A stretch of DNA of 64,000 bases, taken from assembly GCA_013003555.1 (NCBI GenBank), contig JABDIV010000082.1, positions 1-64,000 of the forward strand. Direction: 5' to 3'. This document shows, piece after piece, positions 1 through 9,213 of this stretch. Position numbers and translations under genes: made by a program. The notes beneath the pieces are model-generated. The model saw only the letters and a program-made list of their open reading frames with translations, searched no databases and was not told the origin of the DNA. This stretch comes from Flavobacteriaceae bacterium (GTDB lineage Bacteria; Bacteroidota; Bacteroidia; Flavobacteriales; Flavobacteriaceae). Within the stretch, counting starts at the first letter, position 1, and every line of letters starts with the position of its first letter.

Positions 1-2
1 CA

Positions 3-1871
3 AATGATTTTAGTGATGGAGAGCAAAATGTATTGCCGGTTTTGAATAACAGGAAATTAGTTACTGAAACCCTGCCCATGTGGATTAGCTCGAATGAAAC
101 AAAAACATTCTTGCTTGAAAAATTAATTCAGTCTGACTCAAAGACGTTGAAACATCAAAATTTAAGTTTGGAAATGACTTCTAATCCGGCATGGTATGCC
201 GTCCAGGCATTGCCTTACCTGATGGAGTTTCCACATGAATGTAATGAACAACTCTTTTCGCGTTTTTATGCCAATGCACTTGCCACGCATATTGCCAACA
301 GCAATCCGAGAATTAAAGAAGTGTTCGAACAATGGAAGAATTCTGAAGCTTTATTGAGCAATTTGGAAAAAAACCCCGAGTTAAAATCCATTTTGATAAA
401 TGAGACACCCTGGTTGCGCGATGCCCAATCAGAAGCTGAGCAGAAAAAGCGTATCGGACTTCTATTTGACCTGAATCATATGTCTTCAGAACTAAAGGCG
501 GCCTATCTAAAACTCAAACGCAATCAATTGCCAGTTGGCGCCTGGCCGTGGTTTAGGGGTGGACGCGAAAGTCGTTTTATAACCCAGCACATTGTGGCCG
601 GTTTTGGTCATTTAAACCAATTAAAGGTTGAACATCCGAATCAAGAAAAAATGATTGCCCAGGCAATTCAATATCTCGATGCTGAATTTATAAAAAGCTA
701 TCACGATATCAGGAAATACGACAAGGATATCGATATGAGCCAAGATCACTTGTCGCATATCCAACTGCACTACTTATACATGCGTAGCTTTTTCATGGAC
801 ATAAAAACGTCAAGCGAACAGCAGAAAATTATCGATTTTTATCTCGATCAAATAGACAGCTATTGGCTTAATAAAAGTTTGTATTCGAAGGGATTAATGA
901 CGCTAATCTCGAATCGTTTTAGTCGCACTCAAACAGCAAATGCAATATTAAGATCATTAAAAGAAACCAGTATTACTTCAGAAGAACTTGGCATGTATTG
1001 GAAGGAGAACAGCAGTTCCTGGTACTGGTACCAATCAGCGGTTGAAACCCAGGCACTGATGGTTGAAACCTTTGCCGAGTTAGCTGCCGATAATGCCGAT
1101 ATCGATCAGTTAAAAGTCTGGCTTCTCAAAAATAAGCAAACCAACCGCTGGTCAACAACCAAGGCCACGACGGAGGCCGTATATGCGCTACTTTTACAGG
1201 GCAATGACTGGCTGAGCAACACAAAACTCGTTGAAATTGAACTCGGTAACGAACGAGTTGATCCATATAGCATTGAGGATACTAAAATTGAGGCAGGAAC
1301 CGGTTATTTCAAAACGTCCTGGACCGGTCCTGAGATCAAGCCTGAAATGGGTAAAGTCGTATTGAAAAAAGAAGATGATGGAATTGCGTGGGGCGGTTTA
1401 TACTGGCAATATTTCGAAGATCTCGACAAAATTGACTCTGCCGAAACCCCTTTAAAACTTGATAAGAAATTATTTATAAAAACGAACTCCGATTTCGGTG
1501 AACAATTAACAGCCATTAATGATAGCACCCAAGTTCGCGTTGGTGATCTGATTCGCGTGCGAATTGTTTTGCGTGCTGATCGACCGATGGAATTCTTACA
1601 TATGAACGACATGCGTGCATCGGGATTAGAACCTGTTAATGTCATTTCCCAGTACAAATGGCAGGACGGACTCGGGTATTACGAAAGCACAAAAGACGCT
1701 TCTACTAATTTTTTTATCGATTGGCTTCCCAAAGGCCTATATGTTTTTGAATACGACCTCCGGGCAAATAACAGTGGAAATTTCTCAAATGGCATAACAA
1801 CTATTCAGAGTATGTATGCTCCGGAATTTAGCTCACATAGCGAGGGCGTAAGAATTCGAGTAGAGCGTTAG
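3..1871 (+). CDS. Alpha-2-macroglobulin family protein, C-terminal part (5' truncated)
   Basis: The reading frame is open to the left window edge: before the TTG that the ORF track uses as a start it reads NDFSDGEQNVLPVLNNR, so the true start lies upstream. The SDGEQN...LPVL...TETLPMW stretch and the GAWPWFRGGRESRFITQHIV segment are typical of bacterial alpha-2-macroglobulin-like large extracellular proteins, around the thioester/helical domain and C-terminal receptor-like beta domain. No CxEQ thioester motif is visible in the part present, as is common in Bacteroidota members. The family is thought to trap proteases or act in envelope defence. The role here is inferred from family only. The next gene follows after about 90 bp on the same strand. 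Confidence 0.82.
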   Translation, partial: NDFSDGEQNVLPVLNNRKLVTETLPMWISSNETKTFLLEKLIQSDSKTLKHQNLSLEMTSNPAWYAVQALPYLMEFPHECNEQLFSRFYANALATHIANSNPRIKEVFEQWKNSEALLSNLEKNPELKSILINETPWLRDAQSEAEQKKRIGLLFDLNHMSSELKAAYLKLKRNQLPVGAWPWFRGGRESRFITQHIVAGFGHLNQLKVEHPNQEKMIAQAIQYLDAEFIKSYHDIRKYDKDIDMSQDHLSHIQLHYLYMRSFFMDIKTSSEQQKIIDFYLDQIDSYWLNKSLYSKGLMTLISNRFSRTQTANAILRSLKETSITSEELGMYWKENSSSWYWYQSAVETQALMVETFAELAADNADIDQLKVWLLKNKQTNRWSTTKATTEAVYALLLQGNDWLSNTKLVEIELGNERVDPYSIEDTKIEAGTGYFKTSWTGPEIKPEMGKVVLKKEDDGIAWGGLYWQYFEDLDKIDSAETPLKLDKKLFIKTNSDFGEQLTAINDSTQVRVGDLIRVRIVLRADRPMEFLHMNDMRASGLEPVNVISQYKWQDGLGYYESTKDASTNFFIDWLPKGLYVFEYDLRANNSGNFSNGITTIQSMYAPEFSSHSEGVRIRVER

Positions 1872-1964
1872 TTGTTAGTTCCATATTGATTACCCGACCA
1901 ATGAAAGTAAATAAACAGGAGATTTTTTCCTGAAATTAATTTCTAACTAATTAAACTATCGATT

Positions 1965-2345
1965 ATGAATTCTAAATTATTTATGGGCCTTCGTATCCTT
2001 CTGGGACTATTCGTGCTTGTTTTTGGAGCCAACAAATTGTACCCGGATGGATTCCTGCCAATGCCTGAAATGTCTGGTGATGCCGGAGCTTACTTTGGTG
2101 CCCTCGCCAATTCGAAAACCTTATTGCTTGTTGCCATTGTAGAAGTTTTGGCCGGACTTGCTTTAATATTCAATAAATACGGAGCGCTATTGGCACTTGT
2201 ACTTATGAGTGTTTCAGTAAATGCTGTGCTGTTTCACGCCACTCTCGATCCAGGCGGAATTGGAGGTGCCTTAATGTTAATTATATTGAATCTTTTAGTC
2301 CTTTATGGTTATAAAGATCGTTACAAAGACATTTTAAAGGGATAG
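1965..2345 (+). CDS. DoxX-like small integral membrane protein
   Basis: 126 aa, almost entirely hydrophobic, with about four predicted membrane segments: LRILLGLFVLVFGANKLYP near the N terminus, LLVAIVEVLAGLALIF, ALLALVLMSVSVNAVLF, and LMLIILNLLVLYGY. The pattern (helix, conserved GxxKL region, three further helices) resembles DoxX/DoxX-like proteins. These are membrane proteins of poorly defined redox-related function. A hairpin terminator follows directly, so this is probably a single-gene unit or the end of the macroglobulin transcript. Substrate and partner are unknown. Confidence 0.7.
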   Translation: MNSKLFMGLRILLGLFVLVFGANKLYPDGFLPMPEMSGDAGAYFGALANSKTLLLVAIVEVLAGLALIFNKYGALLALVLMSVSVNAVLFHATLDPGGIGGALMLIILNLLVLYGYKDRYKDILKG

Positions 2346-2350
2346 AAGAG

Positions 2351-2375
2351 AAGGAGGCTACGGCCTCTTTTTTTT
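2351..2375 (+). terminator. Rho-independent terminator after the DoxX-like gene
   Basis: AAGGAGGC-TACG-GCCTCTTT forms an 8-bp stem (one G-U pair) with a TACG tetraloop, followed by a run of eight T. It starts 6 bp after the DoxX-like stop codon. The T run overlaps the stop codon of the convergent DUF4136 gene. Confidence 0.75.
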
Positions 2376-2895
2376 ATCGTTTAGGCGGTGGGTAGCTTTT
2401 CAACACCTTGTCAATAATCTGTTTCAGATTCATCTCTCTTTGTTCAGGATTAGCTTCCGGATTATAACTGCTTTCGCTTATAGCTTGCCAAAATAATCCG
2501 CGTCCATCTTCATCAATAAAATCGAATTGGATTTGCCTGTAGTAACGAGATTGCATCGGAATGCCAACTGAAACACCACCACCGACATTTCTGCCTGAGC
2601 CCCCTACGCCGATTCCAACTGAATTCCTGTTCGGACTATCGTATTCATTGCTACTGATGTTTATGAAGAAATCTGGTTCGGATGATAGACTTAAACCCTT
2701 AAGCGACATGGCCTCATCGAAGCTTTTTAACAATCGACGGGTGTCCAGTTCACTTAGGCCTGTTTCCAAATCGGAATAATAGTTATAGGTTTTATAAGTC
2801 GAAAAATCAACAGCGCGGTCATAATCATATTCCACCTGTACCGAAGCACATGAACTGACCATCAATAAAATCAACAGTCTTTTAATGGTTCTCAT
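2374..2895 (-). CDS. DUF4136 domain lipoprotein
   Basis: 173 aa. The N terminus MRTIKRLLILLMVSSCASV has a basic start, a hydrophobic stretch and a lipobox-like cysteine (VSSC), so it is predicted to be an exported lipoprotein. The following VEYDYDRAVDFSTYKTYNYY is the hallmark opening of DUF4136 proteins, and the C-terminal part (EMNLKQIIDKVLKSYPPPKR) also fits. A Gly-rich segment (GVGGSGRNVGGGVSVG) sits in the middle, as is usual for the family. Function is unknown; members are small envelope lipoproteins. It is convergent with the DoxX-like gene. Confidence 0.82.
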   Translation of the reverse strand: MRTIKRLLILLMVSSCASVQVEYDYDRAVDFSTYKTYNYYSDLETGLSELDTRRLLKSFDEAMSLKGLSLSSEPDFFINISSNEYDSPNRNSVGIGVGGSGRNVGGGVSVGIPMQSRYYRQIQFDFIDEDGRGLFWQAISESSYNPEANPEQREMNLKQIIDKVLKSYPPPKR

Positions 2896-2948
2896 AGCAA
2901 TAGGGTTTATTAAATATAGGGTTTTAGTCGCACTGAATAATATCCCTT

Positions 2949-3947
2949 TCAGCTATTTAACATTTGCCATAAATGATCTTTTAATTCCGTCAGGCCTAGC
3001 TGGGTTACCGATGAGATGAATAAATACGGTAAGGGCAATGATTGATCGAGTTCCTGCCCAAGTTCAGTCATTAATTCATCATCTAAAAGATCACTTTTAG
3101 AGATGGCGACCATCCGTTCCTTATCCAACATTTCGGGGTTATAACGTCTTAATTCGTCAAGTAGAATATCATATTGCTTGCCGATATCGTCAGCATCGGC
3201 TGGAATTAAAAATAACAGAACAGAATTCCTTTCGATATGGCGCAGAAAATAGTGCCCCAATCCTTTTCCTTCAGCCGCTCCTTCAATTATTCCTGGAATA
3301 TCGGCCATCACGAACGATTGGAAATCCCGATAATCAACAATTCCTAAATTGGGCTTTAAGGTTGTGAACTCGTAATCAGCGATCTTGGGTTTTGCTGCTG
3401 TAAGTGCGGCCAGTAAGGTCGATTTCCCGGCATTGGGAAACCCGACCAGGCCAACATCGGCCAAAACTTTTAGCTCAAGGGTAATGTTCAACTCCTCTCC
3501 GGGAAGTCCGGGCTGGGCATAGCGAGGGGTTTGATTGGTAGGGCTTTTAAAATGCCAGTTGCCACGTCCACCTTTTCCACCTGTTGCTATTATAAACTCC
3601 TGATCAGGTTCAGTTAATTCATGTATTATTCCGTTTGTTTCAGTAGATCGGATAACCGTTCCTTGAGGAACATCGATATAAATGTCACTTCCGCTTGCTC
3701 CTGTGCTCCTTTGCTTACCACCGCCATGTCCGTGTTCCGCCCTGAAATGTTTCTTAAATTTTAAATGATATAATGTCCAGAGATTAGACTTAGCCCGAAT
3801 TATAACATGGCCACCACGACCACCGTCTCCGCCATCCGGACCTCCTTTTGTTATATACTTTTCCCGATGGAGATGTACCGATCCTTTCCCGCCATTACCG
3901 GAGCAAACATAGATTTTGACATAATCAACAAAATTACCCTCGGTCAT
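2949..3947 (-). CDS. obg: GTPase Obg (ribosome assembly/stress)
   Basis: 332 aa. Residues 1-157 form the glycine-rich Obg fold ([28 protein letters not shown]). The G domain follows, with P-loop GFPNAGKS at 169-176, G2 Thr in [10 protein letters not shown]3 DIPG at 216-219 and G4-like SKSD at 283-286. There is no C-terminal OCT extension, as in many Bacteroidota Obg proteins. Obg binds the large ribosomal subunit late in assembly and responds to guanine nucleotides. It is transcribed after the HPRT-adenylate kinase fusion with a 43-bp gap, plausibly one transcript. That links purine salvage, adenylate balance and a nucleotide-sensing GTPase. Confidence 0.96.
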   Translation of the reverse strand: MTEGNFVDYVKIYVCSGNGGKGSVHLHREKYITKGGPDGGDGGRGGHVIIRAKSNLWTLYHLKFKKHFRAEHGHGGGKQRSTGASGSDIYIDVPQGTVIRSTETNGIIHELTEPDQEFIIATGGKGGRGNWHFKSPTNQTPRYAQPGLPGEELNITLELKVLADVGLVGFPNAGKSTLLAALTAAKPKIADYEFTTLKPNLGIVDYRDFQSFVMADIPGIIEGAAEGKGLGHYFLRHIERNSVLLFLIPADADDIGKQYDILLDELRRYNPEMLDKERMVAISKSDLLDDELMTELGQELDQSLPLPYLFISSVTQLGLTELKDHLWQMLNS

Positions 3948-3990
3948 TGAATCGGGTTAAATAAAAAAAGTTATTAGATAATTGTAATAA

Positions 3991-5133
3991 TTATAAAGAA
4001 TTGATAACCGAACTTACACGAACCGTAATCTCTTCAATGCTTCCAACCCCGTCAACACCAAAATACTTGTTCTGGGCCGAATAATAGTTCTTTAGAATGG
4101 CGGTTTTTTCGTAATATTCTTTAATCCGGTTTCGTATAATGTCTTCATCAGCATCGTCAGAACGTCCGCTGGTCTTGCCACGCTCTAATAAACGCTTCAC
4201 GAGGATATCGTCATCAACCTCGAGGGCGATCATGGCCTTTATTTCAGAGTCCTTACTATTCATCAGGGCATCTAAGGCTTCTGCCTGAGCAGATGTTCTC
4301 GGGAACCCATCAAAGATAAACCCTTTAGCATCGGCATTCTTTTCAACCTCAGCATTTAACATGTCGATCGTTACCTGGTCAGGAACAAGATCGCCTTTGT
4401 CCATGTAAGACTTCGCCAACATGCCCAGGGCTGTTTCGTTTTTTATGTTATACCTGAATACGTCACCTGTTGAAATATGCACCAGGTCGTACTTGTCTTT
4501 TAAATAGTTTGCCTGTGTTCCCTTACCAGCTCCAGGAGGGCCGAATAGAACTAAATTGATCATATGTTCTGTTTTTTTTATCTGATAAACTTCTGGAATA
4601 TCTCGTCCAAGTCCGTCATAATCCAAACCATATCCCACGATAAACTTATCGGGAATCTCGATTCCGACATAATGTAATTTATAATCCTTTTTATAGGCCT
4701 CCGGCTTGAAGAATAATGTGGCGATCTTTAAAGACTTAACCTTTTCATTTTCGAATATTCGATGTACCTCATCCATGGTTCGGCCTGAATCGATAATATC
4801 TTCCAATACAACTACGGTTCGACCGGTAAGATCTTGTGTTATTCCAATGAGTCGTTGAATATCTTCTGATGATTTGATCCCGGCATATGAGGCTAATTTG
4901 ATGAAGGTCACCTCACAGGGCTTAGGGTACTTTTTAACAAAATCACTGGTAAACATGAACGATCCGTTCAGGATACCAACAAATACGGGGATCTCATCAC
5001 CAATGTCTTCAGCAATTTCGACTGCTAAGCGTGACACGGCTTCATCGATCTCCTCTGCTGAGATAAACGGCTTAAAATATTTATCATGTAACTTGATCAC
5101 CTGTTTTTCATTAGGAGATGCAAAGATAAACAT
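3991..5133 (-). CDS. adk: Fused hypoxanthine phosphoribosyltransferase-adenylate kinase
   Basis: 380 aa with two complete enzymes in one frame. Residues about 1-188 are a hypoxanthine-guanine phosphoribosyltransferase, with the PRPP-binding motif VVLEDIIDSGRT at 108-119. Residues 191-380 are an adenylate kinase, with P-loop GPPGAGKGT at 198-206, the STGDVFR AMP-binding segment and the FDGFPRT motif. The lid is the short form without a zinc site (ERGKTSGRSDDADEDII). The first enzyme salvages hypoxanthine/guanine to IMP/GMP; the second interconverts AMP, ADP and ATP. An in-frame Met191 opens the kinase exactly, so a separate kinase product from internal initiation is conceivable, but no strong ribosome site precedes it. 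Fused forms exist in other Flavobacteriia. Confidence 0.93.
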   Translation of the reverse strand: MFIFASPNEKQVIKLHDKYFKPFISAEEIDEAVSRLAVEIAEDIGDEIPVFVGILNGSFMFTSDFVKKYPKPCEVTFIKLASYAGIKSSEDIQRLIGITQDLTGRTVVVLEDIIDSGRTMDEVHRIFENEKVKSLKIATLFFKPEAYKKDYKLHYVGIEIPDKFIVGYGLDYDGLGRDIPEVYQIKKTEHMINLVLFGPPGAGKGTQANYLKDKYDLVHISTGDVFRYNIKNETALGMLAKSYMDKGDLVPDQVTIDMLNAEVEKNADAKGFIFDGFPRTSAQAEALDALMNSKDSEIKAMIALEVDDDILVKRLLERGKTSGRSDDADEDIIRNRIKEYYEKTAILKNYYSAQNKYFGVDGVGSIEEITVRVSSVINSL

Positions 5134-5194
5134 TTGAACAGGTTTTTGCTATGATTTGAATCCTGATTTTCCCCGCCCGTTTAATATTTAAATG

Positions 5195-5202
5195 TATTTT
5201 TG
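5195..5202 (+). promoter_or_regulatory. Candidate -7 box of the purK promoter
   Basis: TATTTTTG matches the Bacteroidota -7 consensus TAnnTTTG and lies 18 bp before the purK start, implying a short leader of about a dozen bases. No clear -33 TTG is visible. Confidence 0.5.
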
Positions 5203-5220
5203 CTCCAAGTTTATTAGGGT

Positions 5221-6375
5221 ATGAATTATTTTTCATCTGATTTCAAACTCGGTATTTTAGGTGGTGGCCAATTGGGTAAAATGTTGTTGAATGAAACCAG
5301 AAAATGGGACATTCAAACCGCCGTACTCGATCCAAATCAAGAGGCTCCATGCCGTGTAGGTTCGAATGATTTTCATGTGGGTGACCTTATGGATTTTGAC
5401 ACTGTTTACCGCTTTGGAAAAGGCGTAGATCTCTTAACAATCGAGATCGAAAATGTAAACATCAATGCGTTGAAAAAATTAGAACAGGAGGGCTTAACGG
5501 TTTATCCATCTTCCAAGACCCTGGAGATTATTCAGAATAAGGCTAAACAAAAGCTCTTTTATGTAGATCATAACTTACCCACTGCCGAGTTTATGCGCTT
5601 TGCCTACAAAGCTGAAATTGATGCTGCAGTTACAAACTCGATTTTGAACTTCCCATTTGTCTGGAAAAGCGCTCAATTTGGATATGACGGTCGCGGGGTT
5701 AAGATCGTGAGATCTGAAGATGATTTGGATTCGCTACCCAATGTTGAAAGTATTGTTGAGGAGTTAATTGATTTTAAAAATGAACTGGCGGTGATTGTTG
5801 CACGTTCAGCAAATGGAGAAGTCGCCGCATTCCCGGTTGTGGAAATGGAATTTCATCCGGAAGCTAACCAGGTTGAATATGTTATTTGTCCGGCAAGGAT
5901 TGGTGAAAAAGTTGCCAGAAAAGCTGAATTGATTGCACTAAAAACATCAGCAGCGTACAAGCATGTTGGACTCCTGGCTGTTGAAATGTTCCAAACAAAG
6001 ACCGATGAGATTTTGATCAATGAAGTGGCACCAAGACCGCATAATTCGGGACATCATACGATTGAGTCCTGTTTTACCTCACAATTTGAACAACACTTAA
6101 GAGCTATTTTAAGTCTGCCATTGGGAGATGCTTCCAGCAAGGTTGCAGGAATAATGGTAAATTTGGTTGGCGAACCGGAATATTCGGGCGAGGTAGTGTA
6201 TAAAAAAATGGAGGAAATCCTCGACCTCGATGGTGTGACACCCCATATTTACGGTAAACGTTTAACCCGACCATTCAGAAAGATGGGGCATGTCACGATT
6301 GTTAATCAAGATATGAAGGCAGCCAGGACAATGGCTGAAAAAGTAAAGAATACGATTAAAGTAATAAGCAAATAA
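5221..6375 (+). CDS. purK: N5-carboxyaminoimidazole ribonucleotide synthase
   Basis: 384 aa ATP-grasp enzyme. It opens with LGILGGGQLGKMLLNE, the nucleotide-binding signature of PurK. Further along come the ATP-grasp core (VWKSAQFGYDGRGVKIV, VEELIDFKNELAVIVAR) and the metal-binding INEVAPRPHNSGHHTIE. The enzyme carboxylates AIR with bicarbonate and ATP in de novo purine synthesis, and its product is rearranged by PurE. purE starts 3 bp after the stop codon, so the two are co-transcribed. A TAnnTTTG box sits just upstream. The gene diverges from the HPRT-adenylate kinase gene, grouping purine synthesis and salvage. Confidence 0.96.
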   Translation: MNYFSSDFKLGILGGGQLGKMLLNETRKWDIQTAVLDPNQEAPCRVGSNDFHVGDLMDFDTVYRFGKGVDLLTIEIENVNINALKKLEQEGLTVYPSSKTLEIIQNKAKQKLFYVDHNLPTAEFMRFAYKAEIDAAVTNSILNFPFVWKSAQFGYDGRGVKIVRSEDDLDSLPNVESIVEELIDFKNELAVIVARSANGEVAAFPVVEMEFHPEANQVEYVICPARIGEKVARKAELIALKTSAAYKHVGLLAVEMFQTKTDEILINEVAPRPHNSGHHTIESCFTSQFEQHLRAILSLPLGDASSKVAGIMVNLVGEPEYSGEVVYKKMEEILDLDGVTPHIYGKRLTRPFRKMGHVTIVNQDMKAARTMAEKVKNTIKVISK

Positions 6376-6378
6376 ATT

Positions 6379-6864
6379 ATGGCAAAGGTTGGAATAATCA
6401 TGGGTAGTAACAGTGATCTTCCCGTAATGCAGGAAGCCATTGATATTTTAAAAGGGTTCGATATTGAATACGAGGTTGATATCGTATCGGCCCACCGAAC
6501 CCCTGAAAAAATGTTTGATTACGGTAAACACGCCCATGAAAGGGGTATTAGTGTGATTATTGCGGGAGCCGGCGGTGCGGCACATCTGCCCGGAATGATC
6601 GCTTCTCTATCTCCGCTTCCGGTGATTGGTGTTCCGGTAAAATCAAGAAACTCAATCGATGGATGGGATTCCGTTCTTTCCATTCTTCAAATGCCCGGAG
6701 GGGTTCCGGTTGCCACGGTCGCTCTTGATGGGGCGAAAAATGCCGGGATTCTTGCCGCTCAGATTATCGGTGCTCATGATAGCTGTGTTTTAGACAAAAT
6801 ATTGATCTTTAAACAGGGTCTTAAAACCAAAGTAGAACAGGCCGCTAAAGGTTTAAAAAAATAA
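6379..6864 (+). CDS. purE: N5-CAIR mutase, class I PurE
   Basis: 161 aa, the normal size for class I PurE. Signature motifs are MGSNSDLPVM near the N terminus, SAHRTPEKM, and the glycine-rich GAGGAAHLPGM. It converts N5-CAIR to CAIR directly after PurK. It sits 3 bp downstream of purK in the same operon. A perfect 11-bp hairpin begins at the stop codon itself and ends the transcript. Confidence 0.97.
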   Translation: MAKVGIIMGSNSDLPVMQEAIDILKGFDIEYEVDIVSAHRTPEKMFDYGKHAHERGISVIIAGAGGAAHLPGMIASLSPLPVIGVPVKSRNSIDGWDSVLSILQMPGGVPVATVALDGAKNAGILAAQIIGAHDSCVLDKILIFKQGLKTKVEQAAKGLKK

Positions 6865-6890
6865 AACCTCGAAAAAGATCGAGGTTTTAT
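6861..6890 (+). terminator. Terminator of the purKE operon
   Basis: ATAAAACCTCG pairs perfectly with CGAGGTTTTAT (11 bp) around an 8-base loop. The stem includes the purE stop codon TAA. A U-rich tail is provided by TTTTAT. Confidence 0.75.
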
Positions 6891-6891
6891 C

Positions 6892-6905
6892 ATTGCTATT
6901 AATCA
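6892..6905 (-). repeat. Copy of the TGATTAATAGCAAT motif
   Basis: On the minus strand this reads TGATTAATAGCAAT, identical over 14 bases to the start of a 25-bp motif found at 36281 and 36661. Like those copies it sits next to a terminator-like hairpin, here the purKE terminator. Function is unknown. The 229-bp spacer it lies in, before the M3 peptidase gene, otherwise shows only A/T-rich sequence. Confidence 0.45.
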
Positions 6906-7092
6906 ACCATTTTTTAAGAGTTATGAGAACTCTATGAAAAATTCAGGGTGAATGTAAAAAAAATTTAACTAATTGAGAATCAATTGTTAATTAAAATTTA
7001 TAAATAGAAATATGTCGAGAGAAAAAGCCTACTCAAACCATGGATTTGTAATCTAAATTCTAAAATTTGTTCAACACTATTAATGATTATTT

Positions 7093-9126
7093 ATGAATGT
7101 ACTCAATTCAACCTTCGATACACCTTACAGCAGTGCTCCATTTTCAAAAATAAAAGACAGCGATTTTTTACCGGCATTTAAGCAAGCCATAAAAGAGGGG
7201 AAAAAAGAGATTGAATCCATAGCCAATGCGTTATCCGATCCTACCTTCGAAAATACCATCGAAGCACTCGATTATACGGCACAACGACTTGACATCATTG
7301 CAAGCATTTTTTTTAATCTGAATTCGGCTGAAACCAATGATACCATTCAAGGTATCGCCCAGGAGGTTTCTCCCTTGCTTTCGGAATTCAGCAACGATAT
7401 TTTGTTAAATGAAAAGCTCTTCAAAAGGGTTAAAATCATCTTTGACAACCAAAACCAATTTGAGCTAACAACTGAACAAAAAACTTTACTAAAAAAGAAA
7501 TACCGCAGTTTTACGCGTAACGGAGCTAATTTAGGCAAAACACAGAAGGAACAATTGCGAAAAATTGATAAAGAGCTCGGGCAATTGTCTTTAAAATTTG
7601 GTGAAAACATACTGGCTGAAACCAATGCGTTTGAGTTACACATTGAGAACGAGGCTGATCTTAGCGGCCTTCCCGAAGGTGTTATCGAAGCGGCGAAGCA
7701 ACTTGCTGAATCGAAGAATAAACCCGGTTGGATTTTCACCCTGAATTATCCGAGTTATGTGCCTTTTATAACCTATGCTGATAATCGTGATCTCAGAAAA
7801 AAAATGGCTTTGGCTTATGGCATGCGCGGATTTCAAAATAATGCCAATGACAATCAAGAGCTTGTTCTTAGGATAGTAGGATTACGATATCAAAGAGCAA
7901 AGCTACTGGGTTATGATTCACATGCTCATTTTGTCCTGGAAGAACGTATGGCTAAATCACCGGAAAAGGTGATGTCATTTCTAAAAAACCTGCTTCACAA
8001 AGCCAAACCTGCAGCAGATCGTGAATTTGCTCAATTAAGCAACTTTGCCAGTAAACGCGACGGCATTACAACCCTTGAAAAATGGGACGGTGCCTATTAT
8101 GCGGAAAAGCTCAAACAACAGCTTTTTGATCTTGATGATGAGAAACTGAAACCCTATTTTAAATTAGAACAGGTCATCGATGGTGTGTTTCAGGTTTCGT
8201 CGAAATTATTTGATTTAAAATTTGAGCTCATTGAAAATGTTGACACCTATCACAAAGATGTTATAACCTATAAAGTTCTGGATGGCGAAGGAAATTACAA
8301 GTCGCTGTTATATGCTGATTTTTTTCCCAGACCCGGAAAGCGAAATGGTGCGTGGATGACATCATTTAAAGCGCAATTCAAAGCTGGAGGTCAGGACAAA
8401 CGACCGCATATATCTATCGTCTGCAATTTCACAAAGTCGACAAAGACCAAACCGTCGCTGTTAACCTTTAATGAAGTTCGAACCTTGTTTCATGAGTTCG
8501 GTCATGCCTTACATGGAATGCTGGCCGATTCGACTTACCCAAGTCTTTCAGGAACCAATGTTTATTGGGACTTTGTTGAATTGCCAAGTCAGATGCTCGA
8601 AAATTGGTGTTATGAAGAAGAAGCCTTAAAACTATTTGCAACCCATTATGAAACCGGAGAAAATATGCCATCCGAACTCATTGAGAGCATAAAGGCGTCA
8701 TCTAATTTTATGGAGGGCATGCAAACCGTCAGACAGATCAGTTTCGCCCGTTTGGATATGAGTTGGCACGCAACGAATCCTTCCGGTATTACCAATATCA
8801 AACAGCATGAGCAATCAGCTTTTAAGGGAACCCAATTTTATCCAGATTGTAAAGAAAATTGTATGAGCACTTCCTTCTCCCATATCTTTCAAGGTGGTTA
8901 TTCATCGGGCTATTATAGTTATAAATGGGCTGAAGTTCTTGATGCCGATGCCTTTGAATTTTTTAAAGAGAAAGGCATTTTTAATTCAGAAGTAGCCAAA
9001 AGCTTTTTAAGCAACATTCTTTCAAAAGGCGGAACCGACGATCCCATGACTCTCTATAAACGATTCAGGGGCCAGGAACCTAAGCCAGATGCCTTGCTTC
9101 GTCGTGCCGGGCTTTTAAAATCATAG
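7093..9126 (+). CDS. dcp: M3 family zinc metallopeptidase (peptidyl-dipeptidase Dcp-like)
   Basis: 677 aa. The zinc-binding HEFGH motif is at residues 467-471 (FHEFGHALHGMLAD), followed by a region with the third zinc ligand and by FSHIFQGGYSSGYYSYKWAE, the conserved M3 C-terminal substrate-binding segment. Length and the opening (PFSKIKDSDFLPAFKQAIKEG) match the Dcp branch rather than oligopeptidase F. Such enzymes remove C-terminal dipeptides or degrade oligopeptides. No signal peptide is apparent, so a cytoplasmic role in peptide turnover is likely. It stands alone, with a 229-bp upstream spacer and 87 bp to the sigma factor gene. Confidence 0.9.
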   Translation: MNVLNSTFDTPYSSAPFSKIKDSDFLPAFKQAIKEGKKEIESIANALSDPTFENTIEALDYTAQRLDIIASIFFNLNSAETNDTIQGIAQEVSPLLSEFSNDILLNEKLFKRVKIIFDNQNQFELTTEQKTLLKKKYRSFTRNGANLGKTQKEQLRKIDKELGQLSLKFGENILAETNAFELHIENEADLSGLPEGVIEAAKQLAESKNKPGWIFTLNYPSYVPFITYADNRDLRKKMALAYGMRGFQNNANDNQELVLRIVGLRYQRAKLLGYDSHAHFVLEERMAKSPEKVMSFLKNLLHKAKPAADREFAQLSNFASKRDGITTLEKWDGAYYAEKLKQQLFDLDDEKLKPYFKLEQVIDGVFQVSSKLFDLKFELIENVDTYHKDVITYKVLDGEGNYKSLLYADFFPRPGKRNGAWMTSFKAQFKAGGQDKRPHISIVCNFTKSTKTKPSLLTFNEVRTLFHEFGHALHGMLADSTYPSLSGTNVYWDFVELPSQMLENWCYEEEALKLFATHYETGENMPSELIESIKASSNFMEGMQTVRQISFARLDMSWHATNPSGITNIKQHEQSAFKGTQFYPDCKENCMSTSFSHIFQGGYSSGYYSYKWAEVLDADAFEFFKEKGIFNSEVAKSFLSNILSKGGTDDPMTLYKRFRGQEPKPDALLRRAGLLKS

Positions 9127-9213
9127 TTGATATCGGGATTGATCAGACTTAAGAATATGGCCTTGAAGTATCGGTATTTATTGCTATTTTTAATAATTAT
9201 CTAAAAGACGTAT

